The notes: generated by a model from the sequence alone, not told the origin. A DNA stretch of 7,089 bases from CAZOWM01 sp964583615 (GCA_964583615.1 CAZOWM010000076.1:1-7089); one strand, 5' to 3'. Numbered from the stretch's first letter, positions 1-6,046 are shown. A program made the numbers and translations.

Positions 1-390
1 CTCATCATTGTTGTGTCGCTTTCCATCTACTCCTAATTTAGAAGGCGGGAATAGCGATTTGATCCTACTACAGGGATCCCACACAAGCTTACGTCAAAAT
101 TGATTCCCACTCATGTCATTTTCTTCTATCTGTTTCTCTGTCGGCCGTCCTATTCCCGTGTTCGTTCTTTCACCTGAACAGAATATCGAAAATACTATAT
201 GTTCCGCACCTGTGTCTCGAGCTGCCTTTTCACCGATGTCCGACCATAGAGACATCTCTTTTCATCAATTCACGAATCCTTTCTATTCGTTTTTTGAGCT
301 CACTCACCGGTAATCATCCATCGTAACCCTCCTGATATTTTTGGTATGTTCACTAATGTTTCCTTCTCATCATAATGCAATGAGACAAAA
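1..390. other. stretch without a supported gene
   Basis: I see no convincing gene here. A plus-strand frame at 113-313 could encode 66 residues but has no ribosome binding site and no family resemblance. On the minus strand a 53-residue frame runs from ATG at 255 down to a stop at 94. Just upstream of it (minus strand, about 325-330) there is a good AGGAGG-like site, but the ATG it serves opens only five codons. A second short minus-strand frame starting with GTG near 312 reads as a charged helix (ELKKRIERIRELMKRD) and stops near 235. These broken pieces could be the decayed end of a minus-strand gene. None is strong enough to call. Confidence 0.5.
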
Positions 391-392
391 AA

Positions 393-421
393 GTAACCTT
401 TATGAGCAACTATTCGTCTAA
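393..421 (+). promoter_or_regulatory. candidate ECF sigma-factor promoter
   Basis: GTAACC at 393-398 and CGTCTAA at 415-421 form an ECF-like pair: an AAC-containing -35 element and a CGTC-type -10 element, with 17 nt between AAC and CGTC. It lies 30 bp upstream of the first gene of a cluster that encodes an ECF sigma factor. Autoregulated promoters in this position are common for ECF groups. The assignment to this particular sigma factor is inference from position. No good sigma-70 pair is obvious in the same interval. Confidence 0.55.
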
Positions 422-450
422 ATCAATAAACACCATTTCGGAGGAAACGG

Positions 451-897
451 ATGAAGAAAAATATGCTCGTATGGGTACTCATCGTCCTCTTCTGCTTGGC
501 TTCGACTCTTGTGCTGGCAGGGAACAGGGCTGAAGGGAACAAAACAGGAGGGTACAGTACTGCGTCAGAAATAGACCCCGTACAAACCCGCGATCAAAAG
601 AGATCGATGGAAAATTTGGAAGAAAACGAGGCTCTCAGAGAGAGGGAGCGCACACAGTCCAGATTTCAGGAAGAACCACTCGAAGAAAATATCTCCTATT
701 TGGCGCAGGACGGGAAAAGATATGAGTGGAACCATCGATTTACAAAGAGACTGAACATGTACGAAAACGAAGAAAACCAGGAGGCCATCAACAGACTTCT
801 ACACAGAATTGCAAAACGTCATAGATTTTCAGATGATGAGGATGCTCAGGGGTTTCTCGATTGGGCCCTGAAGTACCGACCATGGAAAAATATTTGA
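451..897 (+). CDS. small exported charged protein of unknown function
   Basis: 148 residues, unknown family. The N-terminus is a classic Sec signal peptide: KK at 2-3, a hydrophobic core at about 5-22 and a likely cleavage site after VLAG (residues 21-24). The mature part is strongly charged. Residues 47-80 are rich in Glu, Arg and Gln and may form a helix or coiled coil. Residues 105-143 look helical and end in an aromatic tail (FLDWALKYRPW). There are no cysteines in the mature protein and no catalytic motif I recognise. GGAGG at 440-444 with 6 nt spacing fixes the ATG start. It is the promoter-proximal gene ahead of an ECF sigma factor and is separated from it by a terminator-like hairpin, so it may be the most highly expressed product of the unit. 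A role as periplasmic partner or target of the sigma system is inference only. Confidence 0.8.
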   Translation: MKKNMLVWVLIVLFCLASTLVLAGNRAEGNKTGGYSTASEIDPVQTRDQKRSMENLEENEALRERERTQSRFQEEPLEENISYLAQDGKRYEWNHRFTKRLNMYENEENQEAINRLLHRIAKRHRFSDDEDAQGFLDWALKYRPWKNI

Positions 898-932
898 CTG
901 TACGAGAGACGAGTTTCGGCGTAACTTGCAGA

Positions 933-976
933 GAAGGCACGGCATATTTTCCGTGCCTTCCTTGTAAATTTTTTCT
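933..976 (+). terminator. hairpin between exported protein gene and sigma gene (terminator or attenuator)
   Basis: A perfect 10-bp stem, GAAGGCACGG (933-942) and CCGTGCCTTC (951-960), closes an 8-nt loop. A T-rich run (TTTTTT, about 969-974) follows 8 nt after the stem, further away than in a canonical intrinsic terminator. It sits 36 bp after the stop of the upstream gene and 34 bp before the sigma start. It may end most transcripts after the first gene, allow partial readthrough into the sigma gene, or protect the 3' end of the upstream message. Confidence 0.6.
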
Positions 977-994
977 CCATAATGAGGATTTTTT

Positions 995-1534
995 TTGGAA
1001 AGCTCGCATATTGATTTCGACTCGCTTCTGAACCATCACAAAGACATGATCTACAACCTCCTCTTCAGGCTGACCGGGAATCATAATACCAGTGAAGATC
1101 TTTTTCAGGAAACCTTTATAAAGGTGTACAGAGGATTGAAGAGCTTTAAAGGAGAGTCGCAAATATCAACCTGGATCTACTCCATTGCGGTCAATGTATT
1201 TAGAGACCATAAAAGAAAAAACTCGCGGAATCTTCTGGAGAGCTCAATTGCCGATATATCAGAAAAGCTTCCTGCCGGCACTCATGCTCCTAACCCTGAA
1301 ACACAGGTTCTGGTAGAAGAAGAAAAAAATCGAATTCAAGGGCACATCAACAGTTTAAAAGAATCGATGAAAATCCCTCTCGTACTTCACTATATTGAGG
1401 GCCTTCCCATAAAAAAAATTGCAGAAATCACCGGCAGAACTCCGGGATCCATAAAGATTTCTCTGTACAGGGCACGAAATATTTTAAAAAGCAAGTGGGG
1501 GAATTCTGAAAATGAGGAAAAACAGTACTCATGA
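995..1534 (+). CDS. ECF (extracytoplasmic function) RNA polymerase sigma factor
   Basis: 179 residues, normal length for an ECF sigma factor. Region 2 spans about residues 12-75: helices around KDMIYNLLFRLTG, the conserved SEDLFQETFIKVYR (33-46) and the -10 recognition segment STWIYSIAVNVFRDHKRK (58-75). Region 4 spans about 115-167 and holds a helix-turn-helix: PLVLHYIEGLPIKKIAEI, then GRTPGSIKISLYRARNILK. The start is TTG at 995. An in-frame stop at 983-985 excludes anything further upstream, and GAGG at 984-987 lies 7 nt away. The next Met would cut into region 2. The TTG lies at the end of a run of eight T. The stop overlaps the following gene by 23 nt, implying translational coupling with its probable anti-sigma factor. 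The exact ECF group cannot be assigned by eye. Confidence 0.93.
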   Translation: MESSHIDFDSLLNHHKDMIYNLLFRLTGNHNTSEDLFQETFIKVYRGLKSFKGESQISTWIYSIAVNVFRDHKRKNSRNLLESSIADISEKLPAGTHAPNPETQVLVEEEKNRIQGHINSLKESMKIPLVLHYIEGLPIKKIAEITGRTPGSIKISLYRARNILKSKWGNSENEEKQYS

Positions 1535-2069
1535 TACCATTCTGATTGAAAAGCTTAAAAATTTACCGCGTATTCATGCCCCGGATTCCGTGATAAAGAG
1601 ATTGTATACACTACTCAAAGAAGGTGAATTAGGAAAAGATGCTCCCTCCTTCTGCGCGTGGGACCTCATCCGTTTTCGAAAGAGTGTATTTATAACCATG
1701 GTGCTCACACTTGTGATATCTGTACCCCTCACCCTGTTCACCGCGAGCCTTATTGAAAGGAAAAATCGTGAACAGACGACCTATATTGTGAGATTCATGT
1801 ACGAAAACAGCGAAGCAAAGAAGGTCCAGATAATAGGAGATTTTAATTACTGGAGCAAAGAAGGCATTGAAATGCGGAAGGTCGGAGACAGCGGTCTATG
1901 GATGGGAGAACTCCGTCTCAAAGGCGGCATCTATAAATATATTTTTCTCATCGATGATTCGGCGTGGCGGGTTGATCCGTCCTCTTCTATCTGTGTTACG
2001 GACAATTTTGGAAACGAGAGCTCCCTCATCGTTCTCTCCGATGATCAGGAGGAATACAGAGACCTATGA
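1512..2069 (+). CDS. probable anti-sigma factor: single-pass membrane protein with C-terminal CBM48/AMPK-beta-like glycogen-binding domain
   Basis: 185 residues in three parts. Residues 1-58 are a short soluble segment with LPRIHAPDSVIKRL (18-31), which resembles the N-terminal helix of zinc-free anti-sigma factors; there is no HxxxCxxC motif. Residues 59-80 are one transmembrane helix. Residues 90-176 match the CBM48/AMPK1 glycogen-binding fold: VQIIGDFNYW (105-114), GLWMGELRL (128-136), GGIYKYIFLIDDSAWRVDP (138-156) and FGNESSLIVL (166-175). Trp114, Lys142, Trp152 and Asn168 align by eye with the carbohydrate-contacting Trp100, Lys126, Trp133 and Asn150 of AMPK beta-1. The gene overlaps the sigma gene by 23 nt and the next gene by 4 nt (ATGA). 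The anti-sigma role is inferred from position and layout. Basic residues flank both sides of the membrane helix (54-57 and 83-86), so topology is not certain. If the N-terminus is cytoplasmic, the glycan domain faces the periplasm. Confidence 0.82.
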   Translation: MRKNSTHDTILIEKLKNLPRIHAPDSVIKRLYTLLKEGELGKDAPSFCAWDLIRFRKSVFITMVLTLVISVPLTLFTASLIERKNREQTTYIVRFMYENSEAKKVQIIGDFNYWSKEGIEMRKVGDSGLWMGELRLKGGIYKYIFLIDDSAWRVDPSSSICVTDNFGNESSLIVLSDDQEEYRDL

Positions 2070-2959
2070 AAATGTTCACTCTCACATTCATCACATTATG
2101 CATACTCTTTGTGAACACAAAGGGAATTCTTGACGCATCAGTGAAGAGATCTGTTACGGTTGAACAGGCAATAACTGAATTCTATCCTGACCCCGACGCC
2201 TCATCCAGCCTCATCCAGACCGCACTGTCTCTCATTAAAAACGGAATCCCCCAGGAGAATGTATACCGATTCGTGCAGACTGCAGCCATGAATGCGTGTC
2301 CTCATGAAGAAGTACGTTACTACATGGACATTGTCGGGGAATTTCATAAATCTGGTATGCCCTCAGAGCTCGTGATGAATACTATCCTTGAGGGGATTGT
2401 AAAAGGAGTCAGAAATGAAAAAATTCGAGCTTCACTCGCCTCAACAGAGAAACGCCTTCTGTTCTGTGCGGAGATAGCCGCATCGCACGCCCCCAAACAT
2501 CGTGAAAAAGAAAAAAAAGACCTGCTTGCAGCCAGCCTGTTCAATGCACTGAACAGCGGCTTCCAGGAAGGTGATCTCCTGCTTCTCAGCAGTGAAGTGC
2601 AAACACAGAAAAGGAATGCACACTATTTCTTTGTCTCGATTAACGCAATGATGGAGATTAAAAGCATGGGATTCCGGAATCAGGACACTGTTAAGCTGAT
2701 CCACGCCTGCATCAGCAATGACTTTTCTATCGCTGATATGAAGGTATACCCGCGCATTGTCGCAAACCTGAATGATACATTAAAGAAAAAGGAGCTCATA
2801 GTCGAAGAGCTCATCACACAAATAGAAAATGGGGAAAAACCGGTTTCTGAAAAAAGCGTAACAAAAAAACCTTCCTCCTCTTCATCGGATTCGCGGATGA
2901 ACAGGAGCCCAGGTAATCCCCCGAAGGGGTCAGAACAGAAAGGGGGAAACTCTCCATAA
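2066..2959 (+). CDS. exported alpha-helical protein of unknown function
   Basis: 297 residues, family not recognised. Residues 1-20 form a signal peptide (MKMFTLTFITLCILFVNTKG). Residues 30-250 look almost wholly helical, with several roughly 35-residue units that begin with a short turn and then an amphipathic helix: NGIPQENVYRFVQTA, SGMPSELVMNTILEG, SGFQEGDLLLLSSEV and MGFRNQDTVKLIHAC. These look like degenerate helical repeats. The tail (about 255-297) is low complexity, rich in Ser, Lys, Pro and Gly, and probably disordered. The ATG overlaps the stop of the membrane anti-sigma candidate as ATGA, so the two are very likely co-translated. It may be a periplasmic sensor or regulator partner of that protein, but nothing in the sequence proves it. 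The downstream neighbour, araD, is convergent with a 46-bp gap. Confidence 0.82.
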   Translation: MKMFTLTFITLCILFVNTKGILDASVKRSVTVEQAITEFYPDPDASSSLIQTALSLIKNGIPQENVYRFVQTAAMNACPHEEVRYYMDIVGEFHKSGMPSELVMNTILEGIVKGVRNEKIRASLASTEKRLLFCAEIAASHAPKHREKEKKDLLAASLFNALNSGFQEGDLLLLSSEVQTQKRNAHYFFVSINAMMEIKSMGFRNQDTVKLIHACISNDFSIADMKVYPRIVANLNDTLKKKELIVEELITQIENGEKPVSEKSVTKKPSSSSSDSRMNRSPGNPPKGSEQKGGNSP

Positions 2960-2973
2960 AATCGAGAATCCCC
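2943..2973. terminator. weak stem-loop in the convergent gap
   Basis: GGGGA (2943-2947) pairs with TCCCC (2969-2973). After a 2x2 internal loop, CTC (2950-2952) pairs with GAG (2964-2966). The stop codon of the plus-strand operon lies in the loop. There is no T-run on either side, so any bidirectional terminator role is weakly supported. Confidence 0.2.
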
Positions 2974-3005
2974 GTTGAAGCAAAAATCGATATCGGATGA
3001 AGCGG

Positions 3006-3716
3006 CTACACATTCTCCCTCTGCCCGTAGTATGCGTTTTCCCCGTGCTTTCGTAGATAATGTTTATCCAGAAGCGTGCGTTTTATGTTTTCCACCTCAG
3101 GATTGAGAAGAACCGACATGAAGTTCATGCGCGCGATCTCTTCGAGCATGTCACTCATGAACACCGCATCTTGCGGATCATCCCCCCAGGTGAAGGGTCC
3201 GTGACAAGCAACTAAAACAGCCTTCATCGTGTGGTAGTCGATGTTTTTAAAGGTATTCACGATGAGTGTACCTGTCTCTTTTTCATAACCGCGTGTGATC
3301 TGTTCGTCTGATATCACGTCGGTGCAGGGGACTGCTCCGTAGAAGTAGTCTGCATGGGTCGTACCGAGACAGGGAAGCGGCAGTTTTGCCTGAGCCCACG
3401 CGGTGGCGTGCCGAGAGTGCGTGTGCACGACTCCGCCTATATCGGAAAATGCTTTATAGAGCTCTAAATGTGTCTTTGTGTCGGATGAAGGGTTCAGCTC
3501 ACTTTCCATAACTTCACCGTCAAGAGTCACAAGAACCATGTTGTCCGGGTCAAGCTCGCGGTAATCCACCCCGCTCGGCTTTATGGCGACAATACCGCTC
3601 TCACGATCTATTCCGGACGCATTCCCAAAGGAGTAGATGATGAGGTTTTTCTCAACCAGTTCAAAGTTCGCCCTGTACACGTCTTCTCTCAGTTTTCGTA
3701 TTCTTTTATCCCGCAT
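3006..3716 (-). CDS. araD: L-ribulose-5-phosphate 4-epimerase
   Basis: 236 residues, against 231 in E. coli AraD. The enzyme converts L-ribulose 5-phosphate to D-xylulose 5-phosphate, the last dedicated step of bacterial L-arabinose catabolism, in the cytoplasm with a divalent metal. Diagnostic segments are SFGNASGIDRESG (29-41), KPSGVDY (46-52), NPSSDTKTH (75-83), GGVVHTHSRHATAWAQ (94-109), GTTHADYFYGAVPCT (118-132), CHGPFTWG (171-178) and LLDKHYLRKHGENAYYGQ (215-232). His98, His100 and His172 fit the metal ligands; Asp79, Asp123 and Tyr230 fit further active-site positions. The ATG at 3716 is preferred over an upstream in-frame ATG at 3914, which would run 198 bp into araB. AAGGAG overlaps the araB stop codon and serves this ATG. 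It is the second gene of the operon, 10 bp after araB. Confidence 0.96.
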   Translation of the reverse strand: MRDKRIRKLREDVYRANFELVEKNLIIYSFGNASGIDRESGIVAIKPSGVDYRELDPDNMVLVTLDGEVMESELNPSSDTKTHLELYKAFSDIGGVVHTHSRHATAWAQAKLPLPCLGTTHADYFYGAVPCTDVISDEQITRGYEKETGTLIVNTFKNIDYHTMKAVLVACHGPFTWGDDPQDAVFMSDMLEEIARMNFMSVLLNPEVENIKRTLLDKHYLRKHGENAYYGQRENV

Positions 3717-3726
3717 TACGCTCTCC

Positions 3727-5403
3727 TTATTGTCTGAGTTGCTCTTCGAGAAGTTTCCCGATTTCCTTGTACCGCCTGTACAGCTCATCATACTTCTTTG
3801 CTTTAAGAGGGTCGGGAGTAAAGGTGGTGGTGAATCCGCTTCCCATTCTCTTTTGCGCTTCGTAAACCGAGTCGTACGCACCTGCTGCAACTGCAGCAAA
3901 CATCGCCGCTCCAAGGGATGGTGCCTGCTCGGACTCGGCGACCTTCACCGGCATATTCAATACATCACTCAAAACCTGCATAACAAAGGGAGACTTCTTC
4001 GGTATCCCCCCCGAGGCCACAACCTCCTCTATGTCTATTCCTTCTTCCGTGAACCGTTCCACGATCGCCCGTGCGCCGTACGCCGTGGACTCTACGAGCG
4101 CCCTGAAGAGTTTCGCTGCGGTCGTGCCGAGTGTGATTCCGGCAACAGCTCCCTTGAGCTTCTGGTCCGCATAGGGGGTTCTTCTCCCGTTCAGCCAGTC
4201 GAGGGCGATGAGGCTTTTGTCGATATCCAGTTTTGAAGCCTCTTCAGAGAGCCGGTCGATGATCCGGCCTTCGATCTCAGCCCGGAGAGCATCCGCCTGT
4301 TCAGAATCAATGAGTGTGTTCTCCGCCGGAAGGGATTCAAGGGGCCATGAGAGTATGTTCTTGAACCACGCATACACATCTCCGAACCCGGATTGTCCGG
4401 CCTCGAGACCGATCATTCCCGGGATGATCGATCCGTCGACCTGCCCGCAGATTCCACCCACAAGCTTGTCTGCCACAATTTCATAGGGAGCAACTGCCAT
4501 GTCACATGCCGATGTGCCGAGAATCATCACAAAGGACTTCTCCTTCACCTCGGTTCCCACGGCTCCCATATGAGCGTCAAAGGCGCCGACTGAAACGGCA
4601 GTCCCCTCCTTCAGCCCGAGTCTTTCGGCCCATTCTGAAGTCAGCACGCCTGCTTTCTTGTCCGAGGTCACCGTATCTGTATACAGCTGTGCCCTCAGCC
4701 CTTTGAGCAATGGATCGACTTTTACGAGAAACTCTTCAGGCGGGAGCCCTCCCCACTCCCGATGCCACATCGCCTTGTGTCCAGCAGCGCACCTGTTTCG
4801 TTGAAGCAAAAGCGGGTCTGTGTTTCCTGTGAGAATCGCCGGCACCCAGTCTGCGTGCTCGACCCACGAATATGCAGCTTTACCGACTTCCCGGTCAGTG
4901 CGGAGCACATGAAGTATCTTCGCCCAGAACCACTCCGAAGAGTACACTCCTCCCTCGTATTTGGTGAAATCAGTCCCGCCACATGACCGTGCGACTTCGT
5001 TTATCTCCTCGGCCTCGTTCACTGCGGTATGGTCCTTCCAGAGAATGAACATCGCATTCGGATTATCCTTGAACTCGTCCCTGAGCGCGAGCACGGTGCC
5101 TTCTCTGTCAACAGGCGCGGGTGTCGAACCCGTGGTGTCGACTCCGATTCCTATCACATGCTCACCCGACCCTTCAGGAAGGCTTGCAAGTGTCGCGTTC
5201 ACGGACTGCTCGAGAGCTTCGATGTAATCGAGCGGGTGCTGCCTGAACTGGTTCTTCGACGGATCGCAGTATTTTCCCTCTTTCCACCGTCTGAAGTTCA
5301 CCACCTTTGAAGCGAGGTCCTTTCCATCTTTTACATCAACAACAATCGAACGCACGGAGTCAGTTCCAAAATCTATTCCGATTACGTATGCATGATTTGC
5401 CAT
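3727..5403 (-). CDS. araB: L-ribulokinase (FGGY family)
   Basis: 558 residues, close to E. coli AraB (566). It phosphorylates L-ribulose with ATP to L-ribulose 5-phosphate, the substrate of the downstream AraD. The FGGY carbohydrate-kinase fold is clear: N-terminal phosphate-binding DFGTDSVR (11-18), GVDTTGSTPAPVD (87-99), the AraB-type VEHADWVPAILTG (181-193) and CAAGHKAMWHREWGGLP (205-221). The probable catalytic Asp276 is in GAFDAHMG; LGTSACDM is at 295-302, and LDWLNGRRTPYAD (401-413) precedes the C-terminal ATPase half with ASGGIPKKSPF (463-473) and APSLGAAMFAAVAAG (494-508). The start at 5403 has AAAGGAG 8 nt upstream and begins the conserved N-terminus. An in-frame upstream ATG at 5445 would add 14 residues with no family match and no site. 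The upstream region contains duplicated palindromes, likely control sites. araA is not in the window. Confidence 0.97.
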   Translation of the reverse strand: MANHAYVIGIDFGTDSVRSIVVDVKDGKDLASKVVNFRRWKEGKYCDPSKNQFRQHPLDYIEALEQSVNATLASLPEGSGEHVIGIGVDTTGSTPAPVDREGTVLALRDEFKDNPNAMFILWKDHTAVNEAEEINEVARSCGGTDFTKYEGGVYSSEWFWAKILHVLRTDREVGKAAYSWVEHADWVPAILTGNTDPLLLQRNRCAAGHKAMWHREWGGLPPEEFLVKVDPLLKGLRAQLYTDTVTSDKKAGVLTSEWAERLGLKEGTAVSVGAFDAHMGAVGTEVKEKSFVMILGTSACDMAVAPYEIVADKLVGGICGQVDGSIIPGMIGLEAGQSGFGDVYAWFKNILSWPLESLPAENTLIDSEQADALRAEIEGRIIDRLSEEASKLDIDKSLIALDWLNGRRTPYADQKLKGAVAGITLGTTAAKLFRALVESTAYGARAIVERFTEEGIDIEEVVASGGIPKKSPFVMQVLSDVLNMPVKVAESEQAPSLGAAMFAAVAAGAYDSVYEAQKRMGSGFTTTFTPDPLKAKKYDELYRRYKEIGKLLEEQLRQ

Positions 5404-5443
5404 GACCGTTCTCCTTTGTTCTCTGTTCGGTGATGAATTCACC

Positions 5444-5480
5444 AAGAACTAATTAGTCGTAAACTCAATAATTAGTTCTT
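5444..5480 (-). promoter_or_regulatory. 12-bp inverted repeat, proximal operator-like site of araB
   Basis: AAGAACTAATTA (5444-5455) and TAATTAGTTCTT (5469-5480) are perfect reverse complements separated by 13 bp. The near arm is 40 bp from the araB start, where a repressor site would overlap the promoter. The same site is repeated at 5553-5589, and a single arm is at 5662-5673. The arms do not match an operator I recognise with confidence. Which regulator binds is unknown, and no regulator gene is in the window. I could not assign a reliable -35/-10 pair. Confidence 0.55.
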
Positions 5481-5487
5481 TCAACTG

Positions 5488-5515
5488 TTTATATTCTCAC
5501 AGCTGAGAATATAAA
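5488..5515 (-). promoter_or_regulatory. second 12-bp inverted repeat of the araB upstream unit
   Basis: TTTATATTCTCA (5488-5499) and TGAGAATATAAA (5504-5515) are perfect reverse complements around a 4-bp centre (CAGC). The site lies about 85-110 bp upstream of the araB start. It is a tighter palindrome than the neighbouring one, as expected for a dimeric regulator site or a hairpin. An identical copy is at 5597-5624. Confidence 0.5.
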
Positions 5516-5552
5516 GGTTACGAAAATAGTTCGAATAGCTGAATTATTCACC

Positions 5553-5589
5553 AAGAACTAATTAGTCGTAAACTCAATAATTAGTTCTT
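5553..5589 (-). promoter_or_regulatory. second copy of the 12-bp operator-like inverted repeat
   Basis: This is an exact copy, 109 bp further from araB, of the AAGAACTAATTA / TAATTAGTTCTT site (arms 5553-5564 and 5578-5589). The spacing of 109 bp is about ten helical turns, so the two sites would lie on nearly the same DNA face. Looping between them is possible but unproven. Confidence 0.5.
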
Positions 5590-5596
5590 TCAACTG

Positions 5597-5624
5597 TTTA
5601 TATTCTCACAGCTGAGAATATAAA
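5597..5624 (-). promoter_or_regulatory. second copy of the tight 12-bp inverted repeat
   Basis: Exact copy of the TTTATATTCTCA / TGAGAATATAAA palindrome (arms 5597-5608 and 5613-5624), carried by the second repeat unit. Confidence 0.5.
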
Positions 5625-5673
5625 GGTTACGAAAATAGTTCGAATAGCTGAATTATTCACCAAGAACTAATTA

Positions 5674-6046
5674 TAACCAACAGAAGAAAAATGGCAATCC
5701 AATTCAGCGAATCAGATTTCCATGGAATCGGTCACACGCGGCCCCTTGGGCAACATTATCGATAACCATCATGGTTTCTTGCGAATATTTTACAAAGTAC
5801 TGCTATTGTGCTTGGCTGCACCCTGTTTCGAGACGAGATAAATGCAGGCTATTTCTTGAGGCATACGACCTGACATCCCTGTCAAATCTGCTGGTTACTA
5901 ACCGTATGTTGTTACCCCTGAAATAGTGGTCACGGATGACCACTATTTCAGGAATGGGTTGCGCCTCTTTCCTGCTTCACGTCTCAGATACTTCTCCTTC
6001 TTTGGACATTTTCCCACCGAATATAAATCAAATCCCGTAAGCCCCC
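5674..6046. other. stretch without a supported gene, between araB control region and IS91-type transposase
   Basis: No gene here can be supported. A plus-strand frame is open from 5648 to 5926, but its only start is ATG at 5771 (51 residues, ending within a hairpin stem) and it has no ribosome binding site. The stretch has a small palindrome AACCAT-C-ATGGTT (5764-5776), a short hairpin GACA-TCCC-TGTC (5872-5883) and a strong hairpin (5917-5952). It probably includes the left end of the IS91-type element, but the boundary cannot be placed from this sequence. Confidence 0.5.
5917..5952. repeat. perfect 16-bp hairpin with CGGA loop
   Basis: CCTGAAATAGTGGTCA (5917-5932) and TGACCACTATTTCAGG (5937-5952) pair perfectly around CGGA. 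There is no T-run after it, so it does not look like an intrinsic terminator. It lies about 130 bp upstream of the IS91-type transposase start. It may belong to the terminal (terIS-like) region of that element or to a family of small interspersed palindromes. Confidence 0.75.

Larger units (their letters stand above)
5437..5673. repeat. perfect 109-bp tandem duplication upstream of araB (2.17 copies)
   Basis: Copy 1 is 5437-5545 and copy 2 is 5546-5654. They are identical by direct reading. A third partial copy of 19 bp (ATTCACCAAGAACTAATTA) occupies 5655-5673. The partial copy ends exactly at the end of a palindrome arm. Identity of the copies implies a recent duplication, or less likely an assembly artefact. 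It starts 34 bp upstream of the araB ATG, so the araB control region itself has been doubled. Confidence 0.97.

Noticed and set aside
113..313. 66-residue plus-strand ORF
   Set aside because: No ribosome binding site, no domain or signal, composition looks random, and it lies antisense to the minus-strand pieces.
788..1162. 124-residue minus-strand ORF
   Set aside because: It lies antisense to the end of the 451-897 gene and the start of the sigma gene, which are both well supported.
3717..3914. Longer araD start at 3914
   Set aside because: It would overlap araB by almost 200 bp with a sequence unrelated to AraD. The start at 3716 has a good ribosome binding site and family-like length.
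5516..5526. GTAACCTTTAT on the minus strand upstream of araB, identical to 11 bp of the ECF-like promoter
   Set aside because: No CGTC-type -10 element lies at the right distance, so an ECF promoter for araBD is not supported.
5437..5673. CRISPR array or replication iterons
   Set aside because: The repeat is a direct 109-bp tandem duplication with no unique spacers. No initiator gene is nearby, and the position directly upstream of araB fits a control region.
5771..5926. 51-residue plus-strand ORF from ATG
   Set aside because: No ribosome binding site, ends inside the 16-bp hairpin stem, and no recognisable family. The longer open frame from 5648 has no other start codon.
5917..5952. Intrinsic terminator
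   Set aside because: The stem is perfect, but no T-run follows on either strand and no gene ends next to it.
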